Shown here: one piece after another, positions 13,664 to 22,573 of the stretch
Position numbering within the stretch: position 1 is the stretch's first letter
Layout of the letters: each line of letters begins with the position of its first letter
Origin: Diaphorobacter sp. HDW4B
GTDB taxonomy: Bacteria > Pseudomonadota > Gammaproteobacteria > Burkholderiales > Burkholderiaceae_C
NCBI RefSeq assembly: GCF_011305535.1
Contig: NZ_CP049905.1
Span: 806,001 to 870,000, forward strand
Direction of reading: 5' to 3'
Length of the DNA stretch: 64,000 nucleotides
The notes under the pieces: model-generated
Seen by the model: only the letters and a program-made list of their open reading frames with translations
Told to the model about the DNA's origin: nothing
Database searches by the model: none
Made by a program: the position numbers and the translations under genes

Positions 13664-14451
13664 ACGCCGTCATCGAAAAGCAAAACGCCAAGTTCCTGCC
13701 CAAGAAGGCCGCGCCAGCCCCAGCGAAGAACGATCTCGGCGCATCACTGAGCGTCCTGCAGGGCTTGCTTGACAGCGCATGGCAATCATCATGCGATCCC
13801 GAGCAAGGCTCCTGCGATGGCACCCGCCTGCTGGCCACGGCCACATCTATGGTTGAAGGCCTGCAGGCTGACCACAGTAGCCCGGTCAAAGTAGAGTGCG
13901 CACTCTATGACGTAGCCGCGCAAGTGAAGGCTGCACTGCTGGTGCCAGGCGATACGCCGTCCGCTGAGCGCGTTGCGCTGGTGGGCCAGATCGGCGTCGT
14001 GCTGGGTGGGTTGCTCGACGATCCGCTGGTGCTGAAGAACTGGGGCCCAGCCCCAAGCAGTACGCCCGCCTTCGCATTCGAAGAGATCGATTTCCCTGAG
14101 GTGATCCCGAACGTACACGCACGCGTCATTGAGGCGCTGAGCGTGCTGGAAATGGCTGCTGAGCATCACGGCGACCATGCGGTCTGGGGTCTTCATCACC
14201 TCACCGATTGGCTCGACGCGCAATGCGAGATGCATGAGTCTGACCGCACGCCATGGACTGATGGGCAATTCAGTAAGTTGCTCGCAGATGTCGCCACGAC
14301 CGTTGCCGTGCTTGATGAGATCAACAACCGGCTGGACTGCCAGTTACTGCACGCAGCGCGGACGATCCTCAACGTAGCCATGGAGTCGCTGAACGCCGCA
14401 GATGCAGCTTCATCTGCCAAGCGCAAGGCAGAGCAGGAGACGCCTCAATGA
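13660..14451 (+). CDS. Hypothetical phage protein
   Basis: The product has 263 residues, coupled by ATGA overlaps to both neighbours. It has a short basic N-terminus, then helical segments such as EVIPNVHARVIEALSVLEMAAEHHGDH (split over 120-147) and FSKLLADVATTVAVLDEINN. It is part of a tight block running into excisionase and integrase, so it is transcribed with them. No known domain is recognised. Confidence 0.6.
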   Translation: MNAVIEKQNAKFLPKKAAPAPAKNDLGASLSVLQGLLDSAWQSSCDPEQGSCDGTRLLATATSMVEGLQADHSSPVKVECALYDVAAQVKAALLVPGDTPSAERVALVGQIGVVLGGLLDDPLVLKNWGPAPSSTPAFAFEEIDFPEVIPNVHARVIEALSVLEMAAEHHGDHAVWGLHHLTDWLDAQCEMHESDRTPWTDGQFSKLLADVATTVAVLDEINNRLDCQLLHAARTILNVAMESLNAADAASSAKRKAEQETPQ

Positions 14452-14675
14452 CAACCGCAACGAAAGACCCACGCCCAGTAATCACCGCTGCCCGGTTCGT
14501 GACTGTCGAGTTGGCTGCCGTGATGACAGGGCTGTCTGCAGGAGCCATTCGCAAGCGCATCGAGCGCGGCGTCTGGCTGGAAAACAAGGAATGGCGACGC
14601 GGTCCTGACGAACGCGTCTGGATTGACACCAAGGGGATTGAGGCATGGGTACTTCAAAAATCGGCGGCGGCGTAG
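14448..14675 (+). CDS. Excisionase-like DNA-binding protein
   Basis: The 75-residue protein has the pattern of small phage excisionases with a winged helix: FVTVELAAVMTGLSAGAIRKRI (helix-turn-helix), then the wing GPDERVWIDTKGIEAWV. It resembles the DUF1233-type putative excisionases. It overlaps the integrase gene by 31 bases and the upstream gene by four, so all are co-expressed. It would bend DNA at the attachment site and bias recombination toward excision. Confidence 0.75.
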   Translation: MTTATKDPRPVITAARFVTVELAAVMTGLSAGAIRKRIERGVWLENKEWRRGPDERVWIDTKGIEAWVLQKSAAA

Positions 14676-15844
14676 AGATTCGGGAAAAGAGCATCCGACT
14701 CTTTTTCGTCTGGAACGGCACGCGCTACCGCGAAACGCTGACCATCGGCGGGAAGGTGGCAATGCCCACCGCCGCCAACATCAAGCACGCCCACCGCACT
14801 GCGCTTGAGATTCGCAACAAGATCAACGTAGATGCATTCGTGCTGGCCGAATACTTTCCGGACTCGCCACGAGCGAAGCAGACCATAGCCACTGACGAGC
14901 GAAATTTTGGCCAGTGGTGCGAGCTCTGGCTTGAAACGAAGGGGCGTCTTGCCAAGAACACGCGCGACCAGTACAGGTGCGCCCTCGAAATCTGGAAGTC
15001 GCTCTACGGCGCCGAGTCGGCGATGAAAGACCTCACGCACGCGGTCATTGCCGCCAAGGTGGGCAACACGCCGTGGAAGTCACCGAAGCTCCTGAACAAC
15101 TACCTGATCAGCTTGCGCGGTGTATTCACGCTCGCCGGTCGCGAGCTGAAGATCGAAGACCCCATGGACGGGATCGAGAACAGCAAGCACCAGCCCCCGC
15201 AGCCGGATCCACTCTCGCCCGACGAGATGGAGCAGGTTCTTGCTCACCTGCGCGAGAAGCTTGATGTGCGGGCATGGGCCTATTTTGAGTTCGCCTTCAT
15301 GACCGGAATGCGCCCAGAAGAGTTGATCGAGCTCCGCTGGGGGGATGTCGACTGGAAAAGCCGCACCATCCGGGTCGAGCGCGCCCGAACGGCTGGCGAG
15401 GTAAAGCCCCTCAAGACCTACAACGCGCGTGACGTGGACATGGTCAGCCGGGCCATTGCGGCTTTGGAAGTCATGAAACCGTGGACGATGGTGGGCAGCA
15501 GCGGGCCAGAGGATGGCCCGAAAGGTCGCCAGATCTTCGAGAACCCCGGCACCGACAAGCCGTGGCACGACGAACGCAGCCAGCGCGACACCTACTGGCG
15601 CCCCGCCCTGCGAGCTGCCGGGATTCGCTGGCGCCGGGCGTACCAGACGCGGCACACCTACGCGACCAATGCACTAGGGGCCGGGGTGAATCCTGCCTAC
15701 ATCGCCAGGCAGATGGGGCACAAGAACGCGAAGATGCTTTTCACCGTCTATGCGAAGTGGATCGATGGGGCTGACCGTGGCCGGGAACTGGCAAAACTGG
15801 AGGCCGTGCTCAGAAACGAAAAAACCGCCCAGAAGGCGGTTTAA
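14645..15844 (+). CDS. int: Tyrosine recombinase (phage integrase)
   Basis: The 399-residue integrase has an N-terminal arm-binding domain of the DUF3596 type (about 8-80), a core-binding SAM-like domain (about 85-180) and the catalytic domain from 195. The catalytic residues are Arg223 (TGMRPEE), Lys257, Arg336 (YQTRHTY, with Tyr333 in place of the first His, common in this subgroup), His359 (MGHKNAKM) and nucleophile Tyr369 (FTVYAKW). It ends 76 bases before tRNA-Val, pointing to integration at the tRNA 3' end. Placing int last in the CI-repressed operon means it would also be expressed during induction. Confidence 0.93.
   Translation: MGTSKIGGGVEIREKSIRLFFVWNGTRYRETLTIGGKVAMPTAANIKHAHRTALEIRNKINVDAFVLAEYFPDSPRAKQTIATDERNFGQWCELWLETKGRLAKNTRDQYRCALEIWKSLYGAESAMKDLTHAVIAAKVGNTPWKSPKLLNNYLISLRGVFTLAGRELKIEDPMDGIENSKHQPPQPDPLSPDEMEQVLAHLREKLDVRAWAYFEFAFMTGMRPEELIELRWGDVDWKSRTIRVERARTAGEVKPLKTYNARDVDMVSRAIAALEVMKPWTMVGSSGPEDGPKGRQIFENPGTDKPWHDERSQRDTYWRPALRAAGIRWRRAYQTRHTYATNALGAGVNPAYIARQMGHKNAKMLFTVYAKWIDGADRGRELAKLEAVLRNEKTAQKAV
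15822..15843 (+). terminator. Terminator overlapping the integrase 3' end
   Basis: AACCGCC and GGCGGTT form a stem with a five-base loop, with A- and T-tracts on either side. It may work in both directions between int and the tRNA. Confidence 0.65.
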
Positions 15845-15920
15845 TCTACGAGAACTCTTTGACGAGTTCCCCAAGAGTTCCCTGAAATTCTGAAGTCTGG
15901 TCTCCTTCAGAGGGAAAACT

Positions 15921-15997
15921 TGGTAGGCGCGATTGGACTCGAACCAACGACCCCCACCATGTCAAGGTGGTGCTCTAACCAGCTGAGCTACGCGCCT
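15921..15997 (-). tRNA. tRNA-Val (GAC anticodon)
   Basis: Read on the minus strand, the sequence folds as a full cloverleaf: acceptor AGGCGCG/CGCGCCT, D-arm GCTCAGCTGGTTAGAGC, anticodon stem CCACC/GGTGG with loop TTGACAT, T-loop GGTTCGAGTCC, and an encoded CCA at 15921-15923. The anticodon GAC reads valine codons GTC/GTT. The 3' end faces the integrase, so it is the probable phage attachment site. Confidence 0.95.
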
Positions 15998-16136
15998 GTT
16001 AATCTTTTCGAGAAGCTGAAATTATAGCAGTAAAAATTCGCTGTTTTTTTTGAATCTCGAAGATTTTTTCTTCAAATCTCTCAAACCGCTTGCTTTGCCG
16101 CCTCAACCCCGCGAAGCCTTCGATTATGGCACAGTT

Positions 16137-18407
16137 TTAACGCCTTCTCGCAGAAAACACCCCTTGAACGTTCGCAACCAGTCCCAACACCTTGTTGAGG
16201 CGGCCAGAGTCGGAGACTTCCACGGTGAAGGTCATCCAGGCTGTGCCCTTGACGGACTGGGTCTGCACGCCGATGACGTTGGTCTTTTCGCGGGCGAAGA
16301 CTTCGGAGATGTCGCGCAGCAGGCCCTGACGGTCGTGGGCTTCGACGGAGACGTCGACGGGGTAGACGGCGCTTTCCTTTTGCGGCTTGGATGCGCCCCA
16401 CTCCACTTCGATCACGCGCTCGGCGTTGCGGGCGGCCATTTCGCGGAAGTTGCTGCAGTCTGCGCGGTGCACGCTCACGCCCTTGCCGCGTGTGACGAAG
16501 CCGCGAATCTCGTCCGGTGGCGCGGGGCGGCAGCATTTGGCGAGCTGGGTCATGAGCGAGTCGATACCCACGACCAGCACACCGCCCTTGGAGCCCGAAT
16601 CGCTTGCGCGGCTCTTGCGCACGAGGTTCATCTCGTCCGCTGTGATCTCGGTCGGCGCGGGCGCGGGGCGCAGCAGCGTTTCAATCGAGCGCAGGGACAG
16701 CTCATCCTTGCCGACCACTTCAAACAAAGCGTCGGCGGACTTGAGCCCCAGTTGCGTGGCCAGGTCATCAAGCTTGATGGCCGTTTTGCCTTCGCGCTGC
16801 AGCAGCTTTTCAACCGCTTCGCGCCCCTTGGCGACCGTGACGTGTGTGGCCTGCGCGTTGAACCAGGCGCGCACCTTGGCGCGGGCGCGATTGCTGGTGA
16901 GATAGCCGAGTTCGGGATTCAGCCAGTCGCGCGAAGGACGCCCTTCCTTGACTGTAGTGATCTCGACCGTCTGCCCGTTTTCGAGCGGCGTGTTGAGCGT
17001 CACCATGTTGCCATCCACCTTGGCACCGCGGCAGCGATGGCCGACGTTGGTGTGCACGGCGTAGGCAAAATCGACCGGCGTGGAGCCGCGCGGCAGCTCG
17101 ATCACGGCGGCGTCGGGCGTCAGCACGTAGATGCGATCGTCGAACAGCCCGCTGCGGCTGGCCGTGCCGGTCATGTCGCGTTCCCAGGCGAGCAGTTGGC
17201 GCAACACGGCAATCTTCGCGTCGTATTCGCTCGCGGCCGACACGCCCGCGTAGCCCTTGGTGCCTGCTTCCTTGTAGGCCCAGTGCGCAGCCACGCCGCT
17301 TTCGGCGTGGTCGTCCATGGCCTGCGTGCGGATCTGGATTTCGATGGCCTTGCCAGCTTCATCGCGCACCACGGTGTGCAGCGATTGATAGCCGTTGGGC
17401 TTTGGGCGCACGATGTAGTCGTCGAACTCGGCTTCCAGCGGCTCGAAATGCGAATGTACCCATGACAGCGCGGCGTAGCAGTCCTTCACCGAAGGCACGA
17501 TCACACGCAACGCGCGGATGTCGAACAACTGGTTGAAGTTGAGCGACTTGCCGCGCATCTTCTTGATGATGCTGTAGATGTGCTTGGGGCGGCCCTTGAC
17601 CGTCGCGCTGATGCTGCGAGCACGCAACTCGGATTCAAGGCGGCTGCGCAACTGCTCCATGTAGAGCTCGCGCTCGGCACGTTTTTCATCGAGCAGACGC
17701 GCGATTTCCTTGTAGGTGTCCGGCTCCAGAAAACGGAAGGACAAGTCCTCCAGTTCCCACTTGATCTGCCAGATGCCCAGGCGATTGGCGAGCGGCGCAA
17801 ACACCTGCAGCGCCTCGCGCGCCATGCCGGGTGACACCGGGCGCTTGGTGGCTGCATAAAAGCGCAACGTCTGCAGTCGCGATGCAAGGCGCAGCAGCAC
17901 CACGCGCAAGTCCTTGGAGAACGCGAGCAGCATCTTGCGCACGTTCTCGGTTTGCGTGGCCACGTCGTCCACCTGCATGCCCGCCACCTGCGCCGCACGC
18001 GCCTGCTCCTGCACGCGCATGAGCTTGGTGGTTTCGCAGGCCAGCTCGGCAAAGTTCTGACCGAAGGCCTTGGTGATGACTTCTTCGGGCTTGTTCAGAT
18101 GCGACGAGGCATAGACCAGATAGACAGCCGCCTGCAGCGTTTCCGAGCTGCCGATGCCTTTGAGAATGGCGGCCACCGCATCGGCGTGTGCCAGCGTGCT
18201 TTCGCCGGTTTCAAGAAATTCGCCCGTGAGCAGCGGTACGGAGAACGCACGCACTTTGTCGAGCGAACCCACATGCTCGGCACCCACATCGGCCGTGGCT
18301 GCGATCAATTGCGGAACGGCTTCAGCCGCCAATCCGGACAGGGACGCTGAACCCGATGCCGGTCCGTTTCCGACATTCAGGGATGTGCCGATTGCATTGG
18401 TTTTCAT
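16137..18407 (-). CDS. relA: RelA-type (p)ppGpp synthetase
   Basis: The 756-residue protein makes the alarmone (p)ppGpp on starved ribosomes. The N-terminal HD region is degenerate: where active hydrolases have the His-Asp pair it reads QAAVYLVYASSH, so hydrolysis is unlikely. The synthetase domain has the diagnostic IVRPKPNGYQSLHT and KIRG-type loop region (about 250-380). A TGS domain follows (DRIYVLTPDAAVIELPRG), then helical/zinc-finger regions and a C-terminal ACT domain (VDVSVEAHDRQGLLRDI). The layout matches full-length RelA. It is transcribed toward the prophage. The gene between it and bdhA is also on the minus strand. Confidence 0.93.
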   Translation of the reverse strand: MKTNAIGTSLNVGNGPASGSASLSGLAAEAVPQLIAATADVGAEHVGSLDKVRAFSVPLLTGEFLETGESTLAHADAVAAILKGIGSSETLQAAVYLVYASSHLNKPEEVITKAFGQNFAELACETTKLMRVQEQARAAQVAGMQVDDVATQTENVRKMLLAFSKDLRVVLLRLASRLQTLRFYAATKRPVSPGMAREALQVFAPLANRLGIWQIKWELEDLSFRFLEPDTYKEIARLLDEKRAERELYMEQLRSRLESELRARSISATVKGRPKHIYSIIKKMRGKSLNFNQLFDIRALRVIVPSVKDCYAALSWVHSHFEPLEAEFDDYIVRPKPNGYQSLHTVVRDEAGKAIEIQIRTQAMDDHAESGVAAHWAYKEAGTKGYAGVSAASEYDAKIAVLRQLLAWERDMTGTASRSGLFDDRIYVLTPDAAVIELPRGSTPVDFAYAVHTNVGHRCRGAKVDGNMVTLNTPLENGQTVEITTVKEGRPSRDWLNPELGYLTSNRARAKVRAWFNAQATHVTVAKGREAVEKLLQREGKTAIKLDDLATQLGLKSADALFEVVGKDELSLRSIETLLRPAPAPTEITADEMNLVRKSRASDSGSKGGVLVVGIDSLMTQLAKCCRPAPPDEIRGFVTRGKGVSVHRADCSNFREMAARNAERVIEVEWGASKPQKESAVYPVDVSVEAHDRQGLLRDISEVFAREKTNVIGVQTQSVKGTAWMTFTVEVSDSGRLNKVLGLVANVQGVFSARRR

Positions 18408-18434
18408 GGGTTCTCCGTTCAGGTCCGCTCGCTG

Positions 18435-19358
18435 CTAATTACCGCACAGGAACCGCTCGACCGCACTGCCCTGTTCTTCTGCCACCAAGGTGGGGGCATG
18501 GCCGACAAATTCAAACTCTTTTATTTGGGCGTGAGGACCCACTTGCGCCATGCGCTCGGCCGTCTCTTTGGACAGCAGATCGGAATCCGCACCACGCAAC
18601 AGCAAAGTGCGCGCAGTGATCTGCTCATAGAGCTTCCACAGATAACGCTCACCGCCTTCAGCCGCTTCCTTGGTCATCTTGCGCATGGGCGATGCGATGC
18701 CCGGATCGTAGTGAAGGCGCAGCTTGTCGTTGGCCGCGCGCACCACCATCGGGCGCGAGAGCGCGAGCCAGTCTTCAGCTGAATGCGGACCAAAACCCAT
18801 CGAAATCTTGCGCATTTCCTCCGCTGCAGATTCCACCGAATCGAACCGCAGCGGACGCCCCAGATACGAGCCGATGCGTTGCAGCGCATCCCACTGCACG
18901 GTGGGCCCTACATCGTTGAGCACCAGCGAATGCACCGGCACGGGCAGGGGCAACTCCTTCTGTCCGGCCACCACAAGACCGATCAACCCACCCATGCTGG
19001 TGCCGACCCAGTCCAGTTGCGTGATCGGTGCCTTGGCATGCAGGTGATGAAGCAGCACCAGCATGTCGCCCACATAGGAGGGGATCTGATAGCCCGCAGG
19101 ATCGGCGAGCCAATCGCTCTTGCCACGCCCGACCACATCCGGGCAGATCACGCGACCGTACTTGGCCATGCGGCGCGCAAATACATCGAAGTCGCGACCC
19201 TGACGTGAAAGACCATGCACGCACATCAGAACACGCGGATGCGCCGGATTTCCCGTATCGTTCCACTCCCAATACGCCATGCGGTGTCCGTTGGATTCCA
19301 TCGGGCTCGTCGCGTCGAGGCCGGGACAAGGTACGTAGTTCAGCGTAGGTTCAATCAT
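18435..19358 (-). CDS. Alpha/beta hydrolase
   Basis: This is a 307-residue alpha/beta-hydrolase fold protein. The oxyanion region is VHGLSRQGRDFD, the nucleophile elbow is GTSMGG (Ser near 130), the acid is in LLRGADSDLLS and the His is in VGHAPTLVAEEQ. The architecture fits esterases or depolymerase-type hydrolases. Substrate is not shown by sequence. It lies 27 bases upstream of relA on the same strand. The ATG at 19358 is preferred over a TTG three codons earlier. Confidence 0.85.
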   Translation of the reverse strand: MIEPTLNYVPCPGLDATSPMESNGHRMAYWEWNDTGNPAHPRVLMCVHGLSRQGRDFDVFARRMAKYGRVICPDVVGRGKSDWLADPAGYQIPSYVGDMLVLLHHLHAKAPITQLDWVGTSMGGLIGLVVAGQKELPLPVPVHSLVLNDVGPTVQWDALQRIGSYLGRPLRFDSVESAAEEMRKISMGFGPHSAEDWLALSRPMVVRAANDKLRLHYDPGIASPMRKMTKEAAEGGERYLWKLYEQITARTLLLRGADSDLLSKETAERMAQVGPHAQIKEFEFVGHAPTLVAEEQGSAVERFLCGN

Positions 19359-19584
19359 GGAAATCAACTTTGTCTCGTGCCCGGGATCCTCTTGTCGATC
19401 TCGACGACAAGCAGCTCACGCGGATCGGAATGGGCTGCGGTGACAAAAACCGCAGGGATAGCCATTGCTATCGCGAGGATTTTTGCCGCAGCAGAACGCC
19501 CGAGTCCGCGTTAGCATGCGTCGTGGGGATCAAGATGAGGATCCCTTGATAATGTTTGCATCGTAATTGATTTGGAGAGACTTT

Positions 19585-20367
19585 ATGCTCAATGGCAAGA
19601 CAGCACTCGTCACAGGTTCCACCAGCGGCATTGGCCTGGGTATCGCCAAGACGCTTGCGGGTCAGGGCGCGAACATCGTGCTCAACGGTTTCGGTGACGT
19701 CGACGGCTCGCGCGCCGCTGTGCTCGAAGCAGGCAAGGCCCACGGCGTGAAGGTGGCCTACCATGGCGCCGACATGAGCCGTCCCGAAGAAATCGAAGAC
19801 ATGATGAAGTACGCGGCAGGCCAGTTCGGCCGCGTCGACATTCTGGTGAACAACGCCGGCATCCAGCACGTGGCGCCAGTCGAGAGCTTCCCACCCGAGA
19901 AGTGGGATTCGATCATCGCCATCAACCTGTCGAGCGCCTTCCACACCACGCGCCTGGCACTGCCCGCCATGCAGGCCGCCAAATGGGGCCGCATCATCAA
20001 CATCGCATCGGTGCACGGCCTGGTCGGTTCGGCGCAGAAATCGGCCTACGTTGCAGCCAAGCACGGCATCGTCGGCCTGACCAAGGTGACCGCACTCGAA
20101 AACGCCGCCAACGGCATCACCTGCAACGCGATCTGCCCCGGCTGGGTGTTGACGCCGCTGGTGCAAAAGCAGATCGACGCGAAGGCCGCAGAACACGGCG
20201 TCTCTGTCGAAGAAGCCACCAAGGACCTGCTGCGCGAAAAAGAGCCGTCGCTGCGCTTCACCACCCCCGAAGAACTGGGCGAACTGGCAGCGTTCTTCTG
20301 CTCACCTGCAGGCAACAACATCTGCGGCGTGGCATGGAACATGGACGGCGGCTGGACCGCGCAATAA
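19585..20367 (+). CDS. bdhA: D-3-hydroxybutyrate dehydrogenase
   Basis: The 260-residue short-chain dehydrogenase has the NAD-binding TGSTSGIGLGIA, the NNAGIQHVAPVE motif, a catalytic Ser in INIASVHGLVGS and the SAYVAAKHG Tyr-Lys pair. The sequence pattern, especially HVAPVE and NAICPGWVLTPLV, fits 3-hydroxybutyrate dehydrogenase, which interconverts 3-hydroxybutyrate and acetoacetate in polyhydroxybutyrate turnover. GGAGAG lies before ATG 19585. A 91-bp structured repeat follows the stop at 20436. Confidence 0.88.
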   Translation: MLNGKTALVTGSTSGIGLGIAKTLAGQGANIVLNGFGDVDGSRAAVLEAGKAHGVKVAYHGADMSRPEEIEDMMKYAAGQFGRVDILVNNAGIQHVAPVESFPPEKWDSIIAINLSSAFHTTRLALPAMQAAKWGRIINIASVHGLVGSAQKSAYVAAKHGIVGLTKVTALENAANGITCNAICPGWVLTPLVQKQIDAKAAEHGVSVEEATKDLLREKEPSLRFTTPEELGELAAFFCSPAGNNICGVAWNMDGGWTAQ

Positions 20368-20435
20368 GTCCAGAAGGTTTGGATTTCAAACCGCAATGTT
20401 TGCAGCCCAACGGGCCTGCGGACACCAGCCACAAT

Positions 20436-20526
20436 GACGAGATAGCCCCTCAGGCGCGACGCAAAGCCGCAGACAGTACTCCCGTGCGGCAAGGCTTTGC
20501 AACAAAGCATGAGGGGCTATATCGTC
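20436..20526 (+). repeat. 91-bp structured intergenic repeat, copy 1
   Basis: Nested stems are GACGA/TCGTC, then ATAGCCCCTCA/TGAGGGGCTAT (with a G-A mismatch between), and inner GCAAAGCC/GGCTTTGC. The apical part contains CGCAGACAGTACTC. A second copy with compensating changes lies at 37752-37842. Confidence 0.85.
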
Positions 20527-20609
20527 ACCTCAAAACGAAGACTGCCAGCGCCAGCGCAATCCCCAAATCCGTCACAACACTGATGGATCACAGACATCCA
20601 GAACCCCAA

Positions 20610-20653
20610 AAATAGAAAGCCCCCGCATTCGCCGCAATGGCAAAGCGGGGGCT
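20610..20653 (-). terminator. Terminator of SIMPL-domain gene
   Basis: Read on the minus strand, AGCCCCCGC pairs with GCGGGGGCT around an 18-base loop. TTCTATTTTT follows. It ends transcription from the gene at 20725. Confidence 0.7.
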
Positions 20654-20724
20654 GGACCAAGAGGAATCTATCTCTTCATAGTTCTTCTCTTGATGTCACG
20701 TGCCATTCAGTCACAAACCGGCTC

Positions 20725-21459
20725 TCAGCGCAACTGGACAGAACCCGATACCGACACGACCACGCGCGTCTTTCCGGCCTCCACTGGCACGGGCGAATCC
20801 TGCATGGACGACTTCATCATCCCGCCATTCGAGCGCGCCGCAGCCGAATAGAAAACGACCTCGCTGCCGTTGTCATTGACCTGCACTTCACGCAGCGTGT
20901 AGCTCGAAAAACCAAAGCTCTTGGCGATGGACGTCGCCTTGTCCTTGAACGCCGCGATGGCCTTGGCCTGCGCTTCGCCCTCCACCTTCTCGCGGCCTTC
21001 GCGCGAGAGGCTGAACGATGTCGAGCTCACGGTCATGTTCTGGATGGCACCCGCAGTTGTCGTGATGCGCGTGAAATCCTTGCCTTCCAGAATCAGTTCC
21101 ACGCGGCCTTGCCAGCCGGCGATCTTGCCGTCCTTGTTGCTGCGCGGATAGAGCGAGAAGTCGCCACTGCGCACATCCATCTGCTGCGGCTTGGCGTCGC
21201 GCTTGGCTTGCGCCAGGGCGGCATCCAGCACTTGCTTGAGCTGCGCCTGCACGCTCGCCGCGTCGCTGCCCTCCTTGGTGGTGGACAGGTGCATCACCAG
21301 AACGTCCTGCGGCACCTCCACCGTGCCCGATGCAGAAAGCTGCAGCACGTTTTGCGGTGCAGCATTGGCACCCGTGCCGTTCGTGTTTTGAGCCAGCACA
21401 GCGCCAGCGCAGGCCAGCAAAGTCATAGCAGCTACTGTTTTTACAGCGATTCGAGCCAT
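20725..21459 (-). CDS. Periplasmic SIMPL (DUF541) domain protein
   Basis: The 244-residue product has a Sec signal peptide (residues 1-26, AVKTVAAMTLLACAGAVLAQ) and a SIMPL/DUF541 domain. The domain shows LSASGTVEVPQDVLVMHL near 45, then RSGDFSLYPRSNKDGKIAGW and VSSTSFSLSREGREKVEGEA. Such proteins are periplasmic or surface proteins of unclear role, linked to stress tolerance. AAAGGTGAT precedes ATG 21459. It is divergent from ompR, and the shared gap (21460-21675) is AT-rich and likely holds both promoters. Confidence 0.85.
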   Translation of the reverse strand: MARIAVKTVAAMTLLACAGAVLAQNTNGTGANAAPQNVLQLSASGTVEVPQDVLVMHLSTTKEGSDAASVQAQLKQVLDAALAQAKRDAKPQQMDVRSGDFSLYPRSNKDGKIAGWQGRVELILEGKDFTRITTTAGAIQNMTVSSTSFSLSREGREKVEGEAQAKAIAAFKDKATSIAKSFGFSSYTLREVQVNDNGSEVVFYSAAARSNGGMMKSSMQDSPVPVEAGKTRVVVSVSGSVQLR

Positions 21460-21675
21460 ATCACCTTTCCAATCTTGTTCGGTCAATTCCAATGCAGATG
21501 AATCATTCAATCGGCATATTGCACATAGGACATGTAGATTGTGTAAAGGATTCCCCAACAGTCCGCGTTTTGGGGCAAGATTTGTAACATTAGGTCAACC
21601 CAGCGAAAAAAACCAAACATTCCCGGCGCAAGCTGGTCAGAATCGGCTCTGTTACAAATTGGACTGAGGAAAGTT

Positions 21676-22407
21676 ATGGCCACAACAACCAACCGCACCG
21701 ACAAGGTTCTCGTAGTTGATGACGACGCCCGTATCCGCGATTTGCTGCGGCGCTACCTCACCCAGGAAGGGTTCGAGGTCATGGTTGCCGAAGATGGCAA
21801 GGCGCTCAACCGCATCCTGCTGCGCGAGACGGTGGACCTGATCGTGCTGGACCTGATGATGCCGGGCGAAGACGGCCTGTCCATTTGCCGCCGCCTGCGT
21901 GCTGCCAACGACCGCACGCCGATCATCATGCTCACCGCCAAAGGTGAGGACGTGGACCGCATCGTGGGTCTGGAAGTGGGCGCAGACGATTACCTCGGCA
22001 AGCCGTTCAACCCGCGCGAACTGCTGGCGCGCATCCACGCCGTGCTGCGTCGTCGTCCACCGCAGGAAGCGCCTGGTGCGCCATCCGGCGACAACGAAGT
22101 GGTGACCTTCGGCCCCTTCACCTTCGATCTGGGCACGCGTGCCCTGCAAAAGAACGGCGAAGAGCTGCCGCTGACCACTGGCGAATTCGCCATGCTCAAG
22201 GCACTGGTGCGTCACCCACGCCAGCCGCTGTCGCGCGAAAAGCTGGCACTGCTGGCCCGTGGCCGCGAGTTCGAACCGTTCGACCGCAGCCTCGACGTGC
22301 AGATCTCGCGCTTGCGCAAGCTGGTCGAAGTGGACGCTGCCGCGCCTCGCTACATCCAGACAGTCTGGGGTGTGGGCTACGTGTTCGTGCCGGACGGAAC
22401 GAGCTGA
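21676..22407 (+). CDS. ompR: OmpR-type response regulator
   Basis: The 243-residue regulator has a receiver domain with the acidic pocket VVDDD, phospho-acceptor Asp in VLDLMMPGEDG (about residue 58), MLTAKGE and KPFNPREL, followed by a winged-helix DNA-binding domain (DRSLDVQISRLRKLVE, then TVWGVGYVFVPDG). These patterns match OmpR, the regulator of porins and envelope genes. The sensor kinase follows after 166 bases. GAGGAAAG precedes the ATG. Confidence 0.9.
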   Translation: MATTTNRTDKVLVVDDDARIRDLLRRYLTQEGFEVMVAEDGKALNRILLRETVDLIVLDLMMPGEDGLSICRRLRAANDRTPIIMLTAKGEDVDRIVGLEVGADDYLGKPFNPRELLARIHAVLRRRPPQEAPGAPSGDNEVVTFGPFTFDLGTRALQKNGEELPLTTGEFAMLKALVRHPRQPLSREKLALLARGREFEPFDRSLDVQISRLRKLVEVDAAAPRYIQTVWGVGYVFVPDGTS

Positions 22408-22573
22408 TCGCTCCACCGCGTCACAACACCTTTGCACCGCCCTGCGGGGCGGAGGCTCATCGCGGCAACGTCGTTCAACGACGCGCCGCCGACGAGCCTT
22501 CTGACGAAAGGCAGATGGGCCCGCGCCGTCTGCCTTTCCCATTTCCTTTCTCTTCAGAAGACGGCCATCATCA

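Larger units (their letters stand above)
1..15920. mobile_element. Prophage, early/lysogeny half (left end outside window)
   Basis: The region holds a tyrosine integrase abutting tRNA-Val, an excisionase-like gene, a Rha-like protein, a CI-type S24 repressor divergent from a Cro-like gene, a primase-helicase, a replication protein and a Q-like antiterminator. This is the layout of a temperate lambdoid phage. No capsid, terminase or tail genes are seen, so they should lie left of position 1. I found no second copy of the tRNA 3' end in the first 500 bases, which agrees with a truncated view. Whether the prophage is intact cannot be judged here. Confidence 0.85.

Noticed and set aside
16050-17465. 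471-codon plus-strand frame opposite relA
   Set aside because: It is a shadow of the relA codon pattern, with no domain or ribosome-binding site.
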